A stretch of 64,000 nt of DNA, from the NCBI GenBank assembly GCA_003999685.1, contig CP021221.1, forward strand, positions 1 to 64,000, written 5' to 3'. Source of the DNA: Taiwanofungus camphoratus (taxonomy: Eukaryota; Basidiomycota; Agaricomycetes; Polyporales; Taiwanofungaceae). This document shows, piece after piece, positions 1 to 7,912 of this stretch. A program made the position numbers and the translations under genes. The notes under the pieces were generated by a model. The model ran no database searches. It was not told where the DNA came from and was given only the letters and a program-made list of their open reading frames with translations. Positions within the stretch are counted from its first letter, which is position 1. The number at the start of each line of letters is the position of its first letter.

Positions 1-115
1 CCTAACCTAACCTAACCTAACCTAACCTAACCTAACCTAACCCTAACCTAACCTAACCTAACCTAACCTAACCTAACCTAACCTAACGCTAAATCCTAAC
101 CTAACCTAACCTAAC
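1..115. repeat. Terminal telomeric repeat, (CCTAA)n
   Basis: Tandem CCTAA units, that is TTAGG on the other strand, run from the first base, with one CCCTAA unit at 41 and a degenerate stretch near 86-94 (GCTAAAT). The C-rich strand reads 5' to 3' inward, as expected for a left chromosome end. The usual fungal unit is TTAGGG; here nearly all units are 5 bases long. The same degenerate stretch recurs before the second block at 4795, so this tract was copied together with it. Confidence 0.93.
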
Positions 116-764
116 TGAAGGCGCTATCGCGCCTTCTCCATTTGGTAGTTTTGGGAAATAAGACGCTCGTCACGTGACTTGCCCGAAAGGGCCGGACATG
201 TGATCAGCATCCAGGCACGGACCGGTTGAGCCGCGAGGCTGGACTGGCCTGGGCACTACCTAGTTATGGTCACCAGCGCCCCTCTGCTGTGTTAGTCCAT
301 GATCCGGTGATCTGTGAGGTGTAACATGCTATGGCACGGTGCGGCAACTTGCCGGACGCGGTCCTAGTGAATATCCCGCCCCCGCCCCGCATGGCTCGGT
401 GAGGGTGTTCCTAGGGATCCTCAGGTTTGTGCCGTGACATGATGCTTCCTCAGTGGTCCACGCTGCCCTTATCTAGGCGCCCGGAAGTCGGACCGGTCAT
501 GTGACTCGGTCGGCACCGGCCCGGATTGTTCTATTCCCACCCTTATCACCCTAACCGATGATAAGGGATCTCTTATCTATGAGTCATCTTAAATGACTCC
601 TTATCTTTACATCTGATTATTATCTCTGATCAGGTGGCGGTATTGGTAAAGGCTAGGGCGTTCTAGCCTGCCTTTTGTCGGCCCGCTGATAAGAGATAAG
701 AGAAATAGCTCTAATGTGATTGGAGCTCACCACTACCTCATGGCCTGGTTGGTCAAATAGAATC

Positions 765-789
765 AGTCATCGGCCTCCGGCCGATGACT
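765..789. repeat. Perfect 11-bp inverted repeat upstream of the ribozyme
   Basis: Bases 765-775 pair perfectly with 779-789 around a 3-base loop (GTCATCGGCC arms). It lies 45 bp before the hammerhead and recurs at 5444-5468 in block A2. It could be an RNA hairpin or a protein site; its role is unknown. Confidence 0.7.
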
Positions 790-833
790 CAGGGTCAATC
801 ATCTGATGACCCTGAACCATCGGTTAAAAGTAC

Positions 834-906
834 GACGAGAGTACTGATGAGCTCCTTAGCGAAACAAGTTGGTATCTGGCAACAGATACCTTTGTTTACT
901 CTTGTC
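834..906 (+). ncRNA. Hammerhead ribozyme in 5' block A1
   Basis: All parts of a hammerhead can be placed. Stem I pairs 834-843 with 897-906 (10 pairs, one G-U). The core CTGATGA is at 844-850, stem II is GCT/AGC (851-853 and 858-860) around a CCTT loop, and GAAA is at 861-864. Stem III pairs 864-868 with 891-895 and continues through a second 8-bp helix (871-878 with 883-890) closed by a GCAA tetraloop. The cleavage triplet is GTT at 894-896. Hammerheads are known in Penelope-like elements, where they process the RNA. Cleavage would give a 5' end at 897. Confidence 0.85.
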
Positions 907-1121
907 TTCTCTATTTTTCTCATCTCTTACTACGCTCGCCCGCCTATCGGCGGTCTCGCTCCACCTCCTAACCTAACCAACACCGCCGCCAAGCTGTCTC
1001 TCTACATCCGCCACCGCAAGCCCCTTACCTGGTGCACGACTGTCGGTATCTTCTGCGACGACTGCAATCGATTCTACAAGCCCAAGTCTGAGTCGATCTA
1101 CTATCGTCCCCCGCCGTTCGC

Positions 1122-4100
1122 ATGGCTCCACCTTCCACACCCCGTTCTTCTTCCGTCGGTCCCGGGTCTGCCTCACTTAGGTCTGCAATTGCCCGGAATC
1201 TTGCCCCCGCGAGCTTATCGTACGCTATCGGGGCGGCATCGCTTGAGACTGTTGCCGATGAGTTCCGAGCCATTTTTCACGCAGAGACCATTGACCAAGT
1301 CTTCTCAGCTATACCTCTCGTCTATCGAGAGGTGCTCCGTCCGGTGCTGGTTAGCGTTGCGGAAGCGAAGGAACGTTCTGTTTCTTTGCAGAAGCAATTG
1401 GGTGACCTTGAGTCGCACAAAGCTAACGGTTCGCTCCCCCACCAGTTACAGGGGCTCAGCGAACCCGTCTTCCAGAGCTCAAAACTCTGGCTCGAGACGT
1501 CGCCGGCGGAGCCCGCAGCTCTGATAACCGAGTTCCAATCCTTCCGTCGGAAGGCTCTTGACTTGGCCATCGCCCAAAAGCGAGCAGAGCTCGCGTTCTT
1601 TGATCGCGCATTAGACCCGACAGCAATGTTGGAGAAAATGCGGACAGTGGTTGACGAACAGTGGGCGCGCATTAGCCAGTCTAGTCGCGTTCCTGTTTGG
1701 AGGGAAACTATCGACGGCGGTCAACGCTTAGATACGTGGACCAATGACCCTGTCCTCGAGTCTGAGTACAAGCGATTCGTCGCTGTGCTCCCACGCTTTG
1801 CCTTCCGGGTAGTTAATATCCGTGAATCACAACTGGCACAAGCCGCGGCTCGAGCGCAAGCAAAGTCTGCCGTCAAGGCTGCAGCGGAGGTCGAGATGGG
1901 TGACGCCACCGAGAACCCTGCAGCTTTGAAAAAGCTGATCGATGATGCGGTTGATCGTCGTCTCAAAGGCGAAGGCAGCTCAAAGAACGCGGTAAGTTTT
2001 GTACATGGTTCTGTTCCAAAAAGCTTACCAGGCGCCGCTCTATCACGTATTTTAGGGAGCAAAGGCAAAGGCGCCAAAACGATCGGTGCGCATGAGTACG
2101 GGAGGACGCCCTCCCAAACCTCCGCAGCGCAAGGCCAAGCAGCAGCAGGCCGCTTCCTCTGCGAAGAAGCAGAAGAAGACCAAAGATCGGAAAGGCAAAG
2201 GGAGAGCGAAATAATTCGGTCAGTTATTCGCTCGCGACTCCGTTTCTCCCAGCCGTCGTCTTATCCAGACAGTATCCTAATGTTACCCTTGCCAGTTGCA
2301 GCTCGCACCCTCCTTTATTTCGCTCCGGTTGCTTTAGTCGAAGCGGCGAGGTTCAGAAGCTGGGTGCATTGTGGCGAGGACGTTATACTACCGCCGGACA
2401 TTAGCATACACATATCTTGCGGTTTGAAATATATGTTGTACTCCCCCCCGAGCGGGGAACTCATTCAAACAGCGTTCGATGATTTCTGTGAACGAATACG
2501 CTGGCGAGTGTATTTTAAAGTTAAACAGATTCAACTCGAACGGCAAGGTATAAGCCAACCACCTTATGATCCAGACTACGACCTTAGGGCTAAGCGGGAC
2601 TCGTCCGCCCCTAGGGCCACACAATATATCGAAAACGGTCTTAAACGCGGGCAAACATACGTCACTGATTACATACGTAGTGTCGTACCCGGTTTGAAAG
2701 CTAGAAGCCACCCTAATCGGCTTGTAGACCTGGACCGTGTTCGCCTCTGGTTGAACGAGCATAACTACCTCGTTCTCCAAACGGACAAGAATCTCGGTGC
2801 GGCAGTAGTCACAAGGGAATGGTTCATTAATGGTTGCATGAATCTTCTGTCAAATACGGCTGACTATCAGGAAATTAATCCCGGTCAGCGACAGATGTAT
2901 TTAGAAAAAGTTACAAAGCGGGTTAAGGAGTTAAGCGATTGGGTCGAAGGGGCTTTGCCTAACGATCAGACACTCCAATTAGCCAAATTCCTCCGGTCAA
3001 AATGTCCCGAGAGCGAGTTAGAGGAACCAAAGGTGCCTATCTTTTACGGGATCCCAAAAATCCATAAATCCCCAGTAAAGATGCGACCTATTGTTCCATG
3101 TCACTCATGCGCTCAAGGGCCCGCGGCTAAAGTTGTATCTAAACTGTTGAAACCTATTATCGAGGCTGAGTCCTTTATTATACACGGATCAAAACATCTT
3201 GCGATCCAGTTAGCAAAGGTCAAAACGTTAAAATGGAAAAAGTATTGGTTAGTGGCTGGCGACGTTGTCGCTTTCTACCCAAATGTACCACTCAGAGATT
3301 GTGTTGGCATTGTGTCCAAATTGTACACAAGACATCCTCTGGGTAGTCAGTCTATGGACCAGCCCCAGTTTTATAATGCGCTGTTTATCAGGTGCATGCA
3401 AACAGCCAATTACGATTTAATAGTCGACTTCAACGGTCGTACTTACTTTCAAAAACGAGGACTAGCTATGGGTGTGGCGTGTTCGCCTGACTTAGCTAAT
3501 CTCTATGGATGCCATTTTGAAAATCAAGTATGGCCCGGTGGACAGGTTACTCCACCGTTCCTATATTATGGTCGATACATTGATGATGTATTCGCCATAG
3601 TTGAAGCAGGTAGTGCGGCAGAAGCTTTAGAAGCCTGCCAAAGCCGTATATCTTATGATGGCTGCACTATAACATGGGAAGTGTCTGAATGGGCGACGCC
3701 ATTCCTTGACATGCTTATTTATATAGACCCCGTTTCTAACCGGGTGGAACATAAGCCATATCGGAAAGCACTTAACCATCATGAACGAATTCCATGGGTA
3801 TCTCACCACCCGAAGGATGTGAAAAAAGGCACATTCATTGGGGAGATGAGCCGTTTAGCTACGCTAAGTTCTAAGTTGGAACACTACCTAGATGCCCTTC
3901 ATGGGCTTGTCGACCTGTATGTCGGCCGTGGCTATCCCCCTGCTCTGGTTACTTCTTGGCTTGATTCGCATAAAGCGGTACGCTGGAAAGAACGTCTTGG
4001 AAAACCAAAATCTTCGACCGAAGATGCAGACCAAGTTGAGGGCGTACTTGCGATTAAGTCGAAGTTCAACCCCTCATGGGATCAGTTCGATGTTCATGAA

Positions 4101-4625
4101 TTAATGACACGTGTTACGGAATCGTGGGTGAAGGATTTATCTTTCTTTAAGTCCTTCTTTTCGGCGAGTTGGGAAAACTCGGCCGCTCCGATCTTTGAGT
4201 ATTCGTCTGGGGGTCCTAAGGATGCGACCCTATCCAGCACAGTTCAGACCACGCTTGAGGAGTGGTGGGATCCCGCCCGAGTAGCCCAGCGCAAGCTGTC
4301 GCGCGAAACGGCGGCTGCGGAAGCAGCAGCAGAACTCGCCGCCGCTGAAGCCAGGCGGTCCGATCAAATCTCGAAACCGGTGGCAGTTGTCCATGACAAC
4401 CGCGCGGACGAGGGCTGGGTTTGGACTGGGCGGTACCTGAAGAAACCCAACGGATTCATCGAAGCGGAGAAGGTCCCTGACCTTTCCCAACTCGGGTTCT
4501 TAGACAAGCGCTGGCTTGTGTCGCGTAAAAGGGAAACCAATTTCGCTGACTTAGCAAGCAAATGGCGCAGAAGTGTAATTAATGCCCAAAGTACAGATGA
4601 TGTACTATTGGAAATGGACATATAA
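1122..4625 (+). CDS. Penelope-like reverse transcriptase, endonuclease-free
   Basis: The product is 1,167 residues. The first 400 or so residues are weakly conserved with an alanine/lysine-rich stretch. The reverse transcriptase core follows: FYGIPKIHK at about residue 643, motif A (GDVVAFYPNVP) near 713, motif B (RGLAMGVACSPDLAN) near 778-792, and the catalytic YIDD box near 819, then a thumb-like region to about 960. These motifs are typical of Penelope-like elements, the relatives of telomerase reverse transcriptase. The last 200 residues have no GIY-YIG nuclease signature; they contain an acidic/alanine-rich helix and end in DVLLEMDI. The start at 1122 is the first ATG in frame. A good spliceosomal intron lies inside the frame (1992-2055), so the full-length product needs the unspliced message. 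Confidence 0.85.
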   Translation: MAPPSTPRSSSVGPGSASLRSAIARNLAPASLSYAIGAASLETVADEFRAIFHAETIDQVFSAIPLVYREVLRPVLVSVAEAKERSVSLQKQLGDLESHKANGSLPHQLQGLSEPVFQSSKLWLETSPAEPAALITEFQSFRRKALDLAIAQKRAELAFFDRALDPTAMLEKMRTVVDEQWARISQSSRVPVWRETIDGGQRLDTWTNDPVLESEYKRFVAVLPRFAFRVVNIRESQLAQAAARAQAKSAVKAAAEVEMGDATENPAALKKLIDDAVDRRLKGEGSSKNAVSFVHGSVPKSLPGAALSRILGSKGKGAKTIGAHEYGRTPSQTSAAQGQAAAGRFLCEEAEEDQRSERQRESEIIRSVIRSRLRFSQPSSYPDSILMLPLPVAARTLLYFAPVALVEAARFRSWVHCGEDVILPPDISIHISCGLKYMLYSPPSGELIQTAFDDFCERIRWRVYFKVKQIQLERQGISQPPYDPDYDLRAKRDSSAPRATQYIENGLKRGQTYVTDYIRSVVPGLKARSHPNRLVDLDRVRLWLNEHNYLVLQTDKNLGAAVVTREWFINGCMNLLSNTADYQEINPGQRQMYLEKVTKRVKELSDWVEGALPNDQTLQLAKFLRSKCPESELEEPKVPIFYGIPKIHKSPVKMRPIVPCHSCAQGPAAKVVSKLLKPIIEAESFIIHGSKHLAIQLAKVKTLKWKKYWLVAGDVVAFYPNVPLRDCVGIVSKLYTRHPLGSQSMDQPQFYNALFIRCMQTANYDLIVDFNGRTYFQKRGLAMGVACSPDLANLYGCHFENQVWPGGQVTPPFLYYGRYIDDVFAIVEAGSAAEALEACQSRISYDGCTITWEVSEWATPFLDMLIYIDPVSNRVEHKPYRKALNHHERIPWVSHHPKDVKKGTFIGEMSRLATLSSKLEHYLDALHGLVDLYVGRGYPPALVTSWLDSHKAVRWKERLGKPKSSTEDADQVEGVLAIKSKFNPSWDQFDVHELMTRVTESWVKDLSFFKSFFSASWENSAAPIFEYSSGGPKDATLSSTVQTTLEEWWDPARVAQRKLSRETAAAEAAAELAAAEARRSDQISKPVAVVHDNRADEGWVWTGRYLKKPNGFIEAEKVPDLSQLGFLDKRWLVSRKRETNFADLASKWRRSVINAQSTDDVLLEMDI
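1992..2055 (+). other. Facultative 64-nt intron inside the reverse transcriptase frame
   Basis: The stretch begins GTAAGT, has CTTAC as a possible branch site, and ends TTTTAG. Its length is typical of basidiomycete introns. Because 64 is not a multiple of three, splicing shifts the frame: the message would then read through about 50 codons rich in lysine, glutamine and alanine and stop at 2210-2212. That gives a protein of roughly 340 residues with a nuclear-localisation or RNA-binding-like tail. Retention keeps the frame into the reverse transcriptase. The K-rich coding quality of the spliced frame supports real use. This is inference from sequence; no transcript was seen. Confidence 0.6.
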
Positions 4626-4714
4626 ATCGGTTGATTCGATTTGTTTAGCTTAAGGTTATTGGTGTAACTACCTTTTGCGTTTATTCGCACTTAGGGTTGT
4701 CTGTTCAAACCAGA

Positions 4715-4794
4715 CCTAACCTAACCCTAACCTAACCTAACCTAACCTAACCTAACCTAACCTAACGCTAAATCCTAACCTAACCTAACCTAAC
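4715..4794. repeat. Interstitial telomeric repeat between element and block A2
   Basis: About 15 CCTAA units, with one CCCTAA at 4725 and the same degenerate GCTAAAT stretch seen near 88. The match to the terminal tract down to its irregular units shows that this junction and the outer one descend from one copy. Confidence 0.9.
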
Positions 4795-5651
4795 TGAAGG
4801 CGCTATCGCGCCTTCTCCATTTGGTAGTTTTGGGAAATAAGACGCTCGTCACGTGACTTGCCCGAAAGGGCCGGACATGTGATCAGCATCCAGGCACGGA
4901 CCGGTTGAGCCGCGAGGCTGGACTGGCCTGGGCACTACCTAGTTATGGTCACCAGCGCCCCTCTGCTGTGTTAGTCCATGATCCGGTGATCTGTGAGGTG
5001 TAACATGCTATGGCACGGTGCGGCAACTTGCCGGACGCGGTCCTAGTGAATATCCCGCCCCCGCCCCGCATGGCTCGGTGAGGGTGTTCCTAGGGATCCT
5101 CAGGTTTGTGCCGTGACATGATGCTTCCTCAGTGGTCCACGCTGCCCTTATCTAGGCGCCCGGAAGTCGGACCGGTCATGTGACTCGGTCGGCACCGGCC
5201 CGGATTGTTCTATTCCCACCCTTATCACCCTAACCGATGATAAGGGATCTCTTATCTATGAGTCATCTTAAATGACTCCTTATCTTTACATCTGATTATT
5301 ATCTCTGATCAGGTGGCGGTATTGGTAAAGGCTAGGGCGTTCTAGCCTGCCTTTTGTCGGCCCGCTGATAAGAGATAAGAGAAATAGCTCTAATGTGATT
5401 GGAGCTCACCACTACCTCATGGCCTGGTTGGTCAAATAGAATCAGTCATCGGCCTCCGGCCGATGACTCAGGGTCAATCATCTGATGACCCTGAACCATC
5501 GGTTAAAAGTACGACGAGAGTACTGATGAGCTCCTTAGCGAAACAAGTTGGTATCTGGCAACAGATACCTTTGTTTACTCTTGTCTTCTCTATTTTTCTC
5601 ATCTCTTACTACGCTCGCCCGCCTATCGGCGGTCTCGCTCCACCTCCTAAC
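4795..5651 (+). repeat. Second copy of the Coprina-like 5' block (A2)
   Basis: This block matches 116-972 base for base wherever I compared them (constant offset 4,679). It stops at CCACCTCCTAAC and runs into telomeric repeats instead of the reverse transcriptase frame. It could be the right-hand pseudo-LTR of the element, or the remaining 5' piece of an older insertion. Either way it carries a second hammerhead and the inverted repeat. Confidence 0.9.
5513..5585 (+). ncRNA. Hammerhead ribozyme in block A2
   Basis: Identical in sequence to the hammerhead at 834-906, at the block offset of 4,679. All core nucleotides and all three stems are kept. If a transcript runs through both blocks, cleavage here and at 896/897 would release a unit-length RNA of 4,679 nt. 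Confidence 0.83.
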
Positions 5652-5680
5652 GCTAATCCTAACCTAACCTAACCTAACCG
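5646..5680. repeat. Short interstitial telomeric repeat between A2 and A3
   Basis: Contains several CCTAA units with two irregular ones (CGCTAA, TCCTAA). It marks a former chromosome end on which the outer element was added. Confidence 0.8.
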
Positions 5681-5689
5681 CCGGACTTA

Positions 5690-6541
5690 CCTAGTCCTGC
5701 GCTTAGGGTTGCCTTAAAATAGATAGGCGCCTTACGTGTCATATGATATGTTCGGCACTTAGTACGGACCGGCCCTTCACTGCGGCCCGGTGCGCGCCGT
5801 TCCCGCATGCTAGCGGAGCGCGCGATAACTACTATGGTCCCCAGCGCCCCTCTGCTGCGTTAGTCCATGATCTGGTGATCTGTGGGTTGTAACATGCTAG
5901 AGCACGGTGCGGCAACTTGCTGGACGCGGTCCTATTGAATATCCTTCCCCCGCCCCGCATGGCTCGGACAGGGTGTTCACGGGGATTCCCAGGTTTGTGC
6001 CATGACATGATGCTTCCTCAGTGGTCCACGCTGCCCTTAGTAGACGCCCGGAAAAGCGGCCCGGTCACATGATCGGCGCGGCACCGGCTATGTTGTTCCT
6101 ATCTACGTCCGGCCCGGATTAACCTTCGGCCCGGACTTCCTATCTCTTATCTCGGATCTTGAGCCTAGGCTTGCGGTCCGGATTCTAATCTTAATCAGAT
6201 GACTCTGACATCTGATCAGTAATGGTGTCTAGGCGAATCTAGACAATGATGATTGCTCATCGCTGACTGATTAGGATAGGAGGGAGAGACGTGATTCGCT
6301 CCCATCTGCAACCCTTTGCCCTGGTAAGGTCAAACTGACTTAGTCACCGGCCCCCGGGCCATGACTCAACCATAAGCGTGACTTTGGTTGAACTTGGTTA
6401 TAAGCGACGCTAGTGCTCTGATGAGACTTAGTCGAAATTAGCCGTCCGATAGCAATATCGGGCTAATTAGTACTAGCTTCCACTAAGCCTCCTCCTTCCT
6501 GCCCTGCACTCGCAGCCCTTGTAGTGTTGATACATAGACCT
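5690..6541 (+). repeat. Diverged third 5' block (A3)
   Basis: Related to A1/A2, with long islands of strong similarity (for example 5835-6040) between segments that no longer align. It keeps the same order of landmarks, the hammerhead near its right end, and a terminal CCTCCTAACC before telomeric repeats. It is best read as the remnant of an older insertion from a different lineage of the same family. No reverse transcriptase frame follows. Confidence 0.75.
6409..6477 (+). ncRNA. Diverged hammerhead ribozyme in block A3
   Basis: The core CTGATGA (6418-6424) and GAAA (6434-6437) are unchanged, but the stems differ from those of A1 and still pair. Stem I pairs 6409-6417 with 6469-6477 (one G-U). 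Stem II is GAC/GTC around TTA. Stem III pairs 6437-6442 with 6462-6467 and continues as CCGATA/TATCGG with the same GCAA tetraloop. The cleavage triplet is ATT (6466-6468). Paired changes in all three stems are strong evidence that the RNA fold is under selection. Confidence 0.85.
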
Positions 6542-6566
6542 CCTAACCTAACCTAACTAACCCTAA
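6542..6566. repeat. Innermost telomeric repeat, at the Ty3/Gypsy junction
   Basis: A few CCTAA-type units, ending CCCTAA, directly abut the interior of a Ty3/Gypsy element. This is what telomere addition onto a broken chromosome end would leave. Confidence 0.75.
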
Positions 6567-6604
6567 GAAAGGAAGCACTGGCAGCACAGGATCTAGCTGC
6601 GCAG

Positions 6605-7150
6605 TTGATGGCAGAAAGGGCTCGAACCACATGGCAGCCACTTGAGAAGGGGACGCAGGTTTGGCTAGAAGCAACTAACCTCCGCCTAAAGACCCCGAGG
6701 AAGTTTTCCCCAAAGCGAGTGGGACCACTCAAGATAGCCGAAGTCCTAGGACCGCTAACGTACAAGCTTCAGCTACCAAGGGCATGGAAGATACATCCAG
6801 TATTCCATGCATCGCTGTTGACACCATACAGGGAAACCAAGGAACATGGTCCGAACTTCACAAGGCCGCCCCCAGAATTAGTCGATGGCGATGAAGAATA
6901 CGAAGTCGAAGCCATTCACGGGCATCGTGCCCAACGTGGGAAATGGCAGTTCCTAATCAAATGGGTTGGATGGCCGAACTCGGCTAATACATGGCAGTCC
7001 GAGGCGGACTTAAGGAACTCGCCCGACCTTCTGGAGGAATATAAGAAGGTCAACAAGTTGCCTGCAAGGCCCCAGGTCAACGCCCGCTACACCCGGATCT
7101 GCAAAGCTGCATACAACCGACATTCAGTGGAGGCACGGCACTACGATGTC
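6605..7150 (+). mobile_element. Integrase tail and chromodomain of the Ty3/Gypsy fossil
   Basis: The frame opens with the GPLKI...YKLQLP...HPVFHASLL pattern characteristic of the integrase C-terminal region in Ty3/Gypsy polyproteins. The chromodomain follows at about 6890-7060, with EYEVEAI, the aromatic pair in FLIKWVGWP, and NTWQ. Chromodomains at this place define the chromovirus branch and are thought to guide integration to methylated histone H3. Confidence 0.85.
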
Positions 7151-7901
7151 CACTCATACAGACCCCCGACAGCTATCCGTCTACTTGAACCACAGCGCAG
7201 CAAGGGTACGAGACCTCGCACCCCGAGTACGAGCAAGACACACACGCGCACACCCCTACCGAAACATTCAGGAGACAGTGCCCCCATTGGCAGCGTCCGA
7301 CGATCCGTACGATCAGTGGAGACTTGCGCACCGCACGGCCTGGGCCCTGGTGGATGCCGATCTACGGCCAGAAATAGACACCCGGCTGTTGGCTTGGCCA
7401 GACCTGTGGGAGTTGACGAACATTTATCGGACACTGGTCATTGTCGCGCGAGAGGCTGGCAGCTTGGCCACACTCGAACAAAGGCAAACAGGCCTTGGGC
7501 CAAATGGCAACAACCCGACAACGTGGCAGTTGGCCACTCTCCACATAGATGCAAGCCGAGCAGCCCGCAACCTGCTCGCCGTCCTCATGCGCTCCCCTCT
7601 AATGGGCGTCATCGACAACCTGATACCGCCACGACATCAGGCCAGAACACAGGCCCCTTCTGTCAGTGATGGTCCGCCCAACTCTATCACTGGTGGTGCC
7701 CCTAGCTCGACCAGTGGGGGGAACTCCCCCTTCTGCATACGATGTCGACAAATGGGACATTGGAGCCATGACTGCATGCATACCAGTGATGACGATATCT
7801 CTTCCGACCAGTCTGACACCCTCCGACCACGAGCCAGGGTCAAATCAGAACAAGAGGGGTCAGACGCTGAGGGTTCGATCGTCGGGGCGACGAGTCCTTG
7901 A
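7146..7901 (+). mobile_element. Extra zinc-knuckle frame 3' of the integrase region
   Basis: A 251-residue frame overlaps the end of the upstream coding region and stops just before the LTR. Residues 194-207 form a CCHC knuckle (CIRCRQMGHWSHDC), flanked by serine-rich and acidic low-complexity stretches. A Gag-like protein normally lies 5' of pol; a knuckle protein at the 3' end is less usual. The remaining sequence was not recognised. Confidence 0.6.
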
Positions 7902-7912
7902 GAGGGGGGTAA

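Larger units (their letters stand above)
116..4714 (+). mobile_element. Coprina-like Penelope retroelement at the chromosome end
   Basis: This is an endonuclease-deficient Penelope-like element of the type known from fungal telomeres (Coprina). It consists of a roughly 850-bp 5' block (A1), a short internal CCTAA stretch near 966-979, one long reverse transcriptase frame (1122-4625) and a short 3' tail ending at telomeric repeats. The coding strand is the C-rich strand, so the 3' end of the element RNA faces the centromere. That is the orientation expected if a G-rich telomeric 3' overhang primed reverse transcription. The 5' block is repeated directly after the element at 4795-5651 (period 4,679 bp), resembling the pseudo-LTR arrangement of Penelope elements. 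The reading frame is open throughout and the two blocks look identical, so the insertion appears recent. Confidence 0.85.

Noticed and set aside
784-1524. Long frame overlapping the 5' block and start of the reverse transcriptase frame
   Set aside because: It begins in the inverted repeat, covers the ribozyme and continues out of frame with the reverse transcriptase; its composition is not protein-like. Its first part recurs at 5463 only because the block is duplicated.
4230-4690. Antisense frames opposite the 3' end of the reverse transcriptase
   Set aside because: Shadows of the sense frame with no conserved features.
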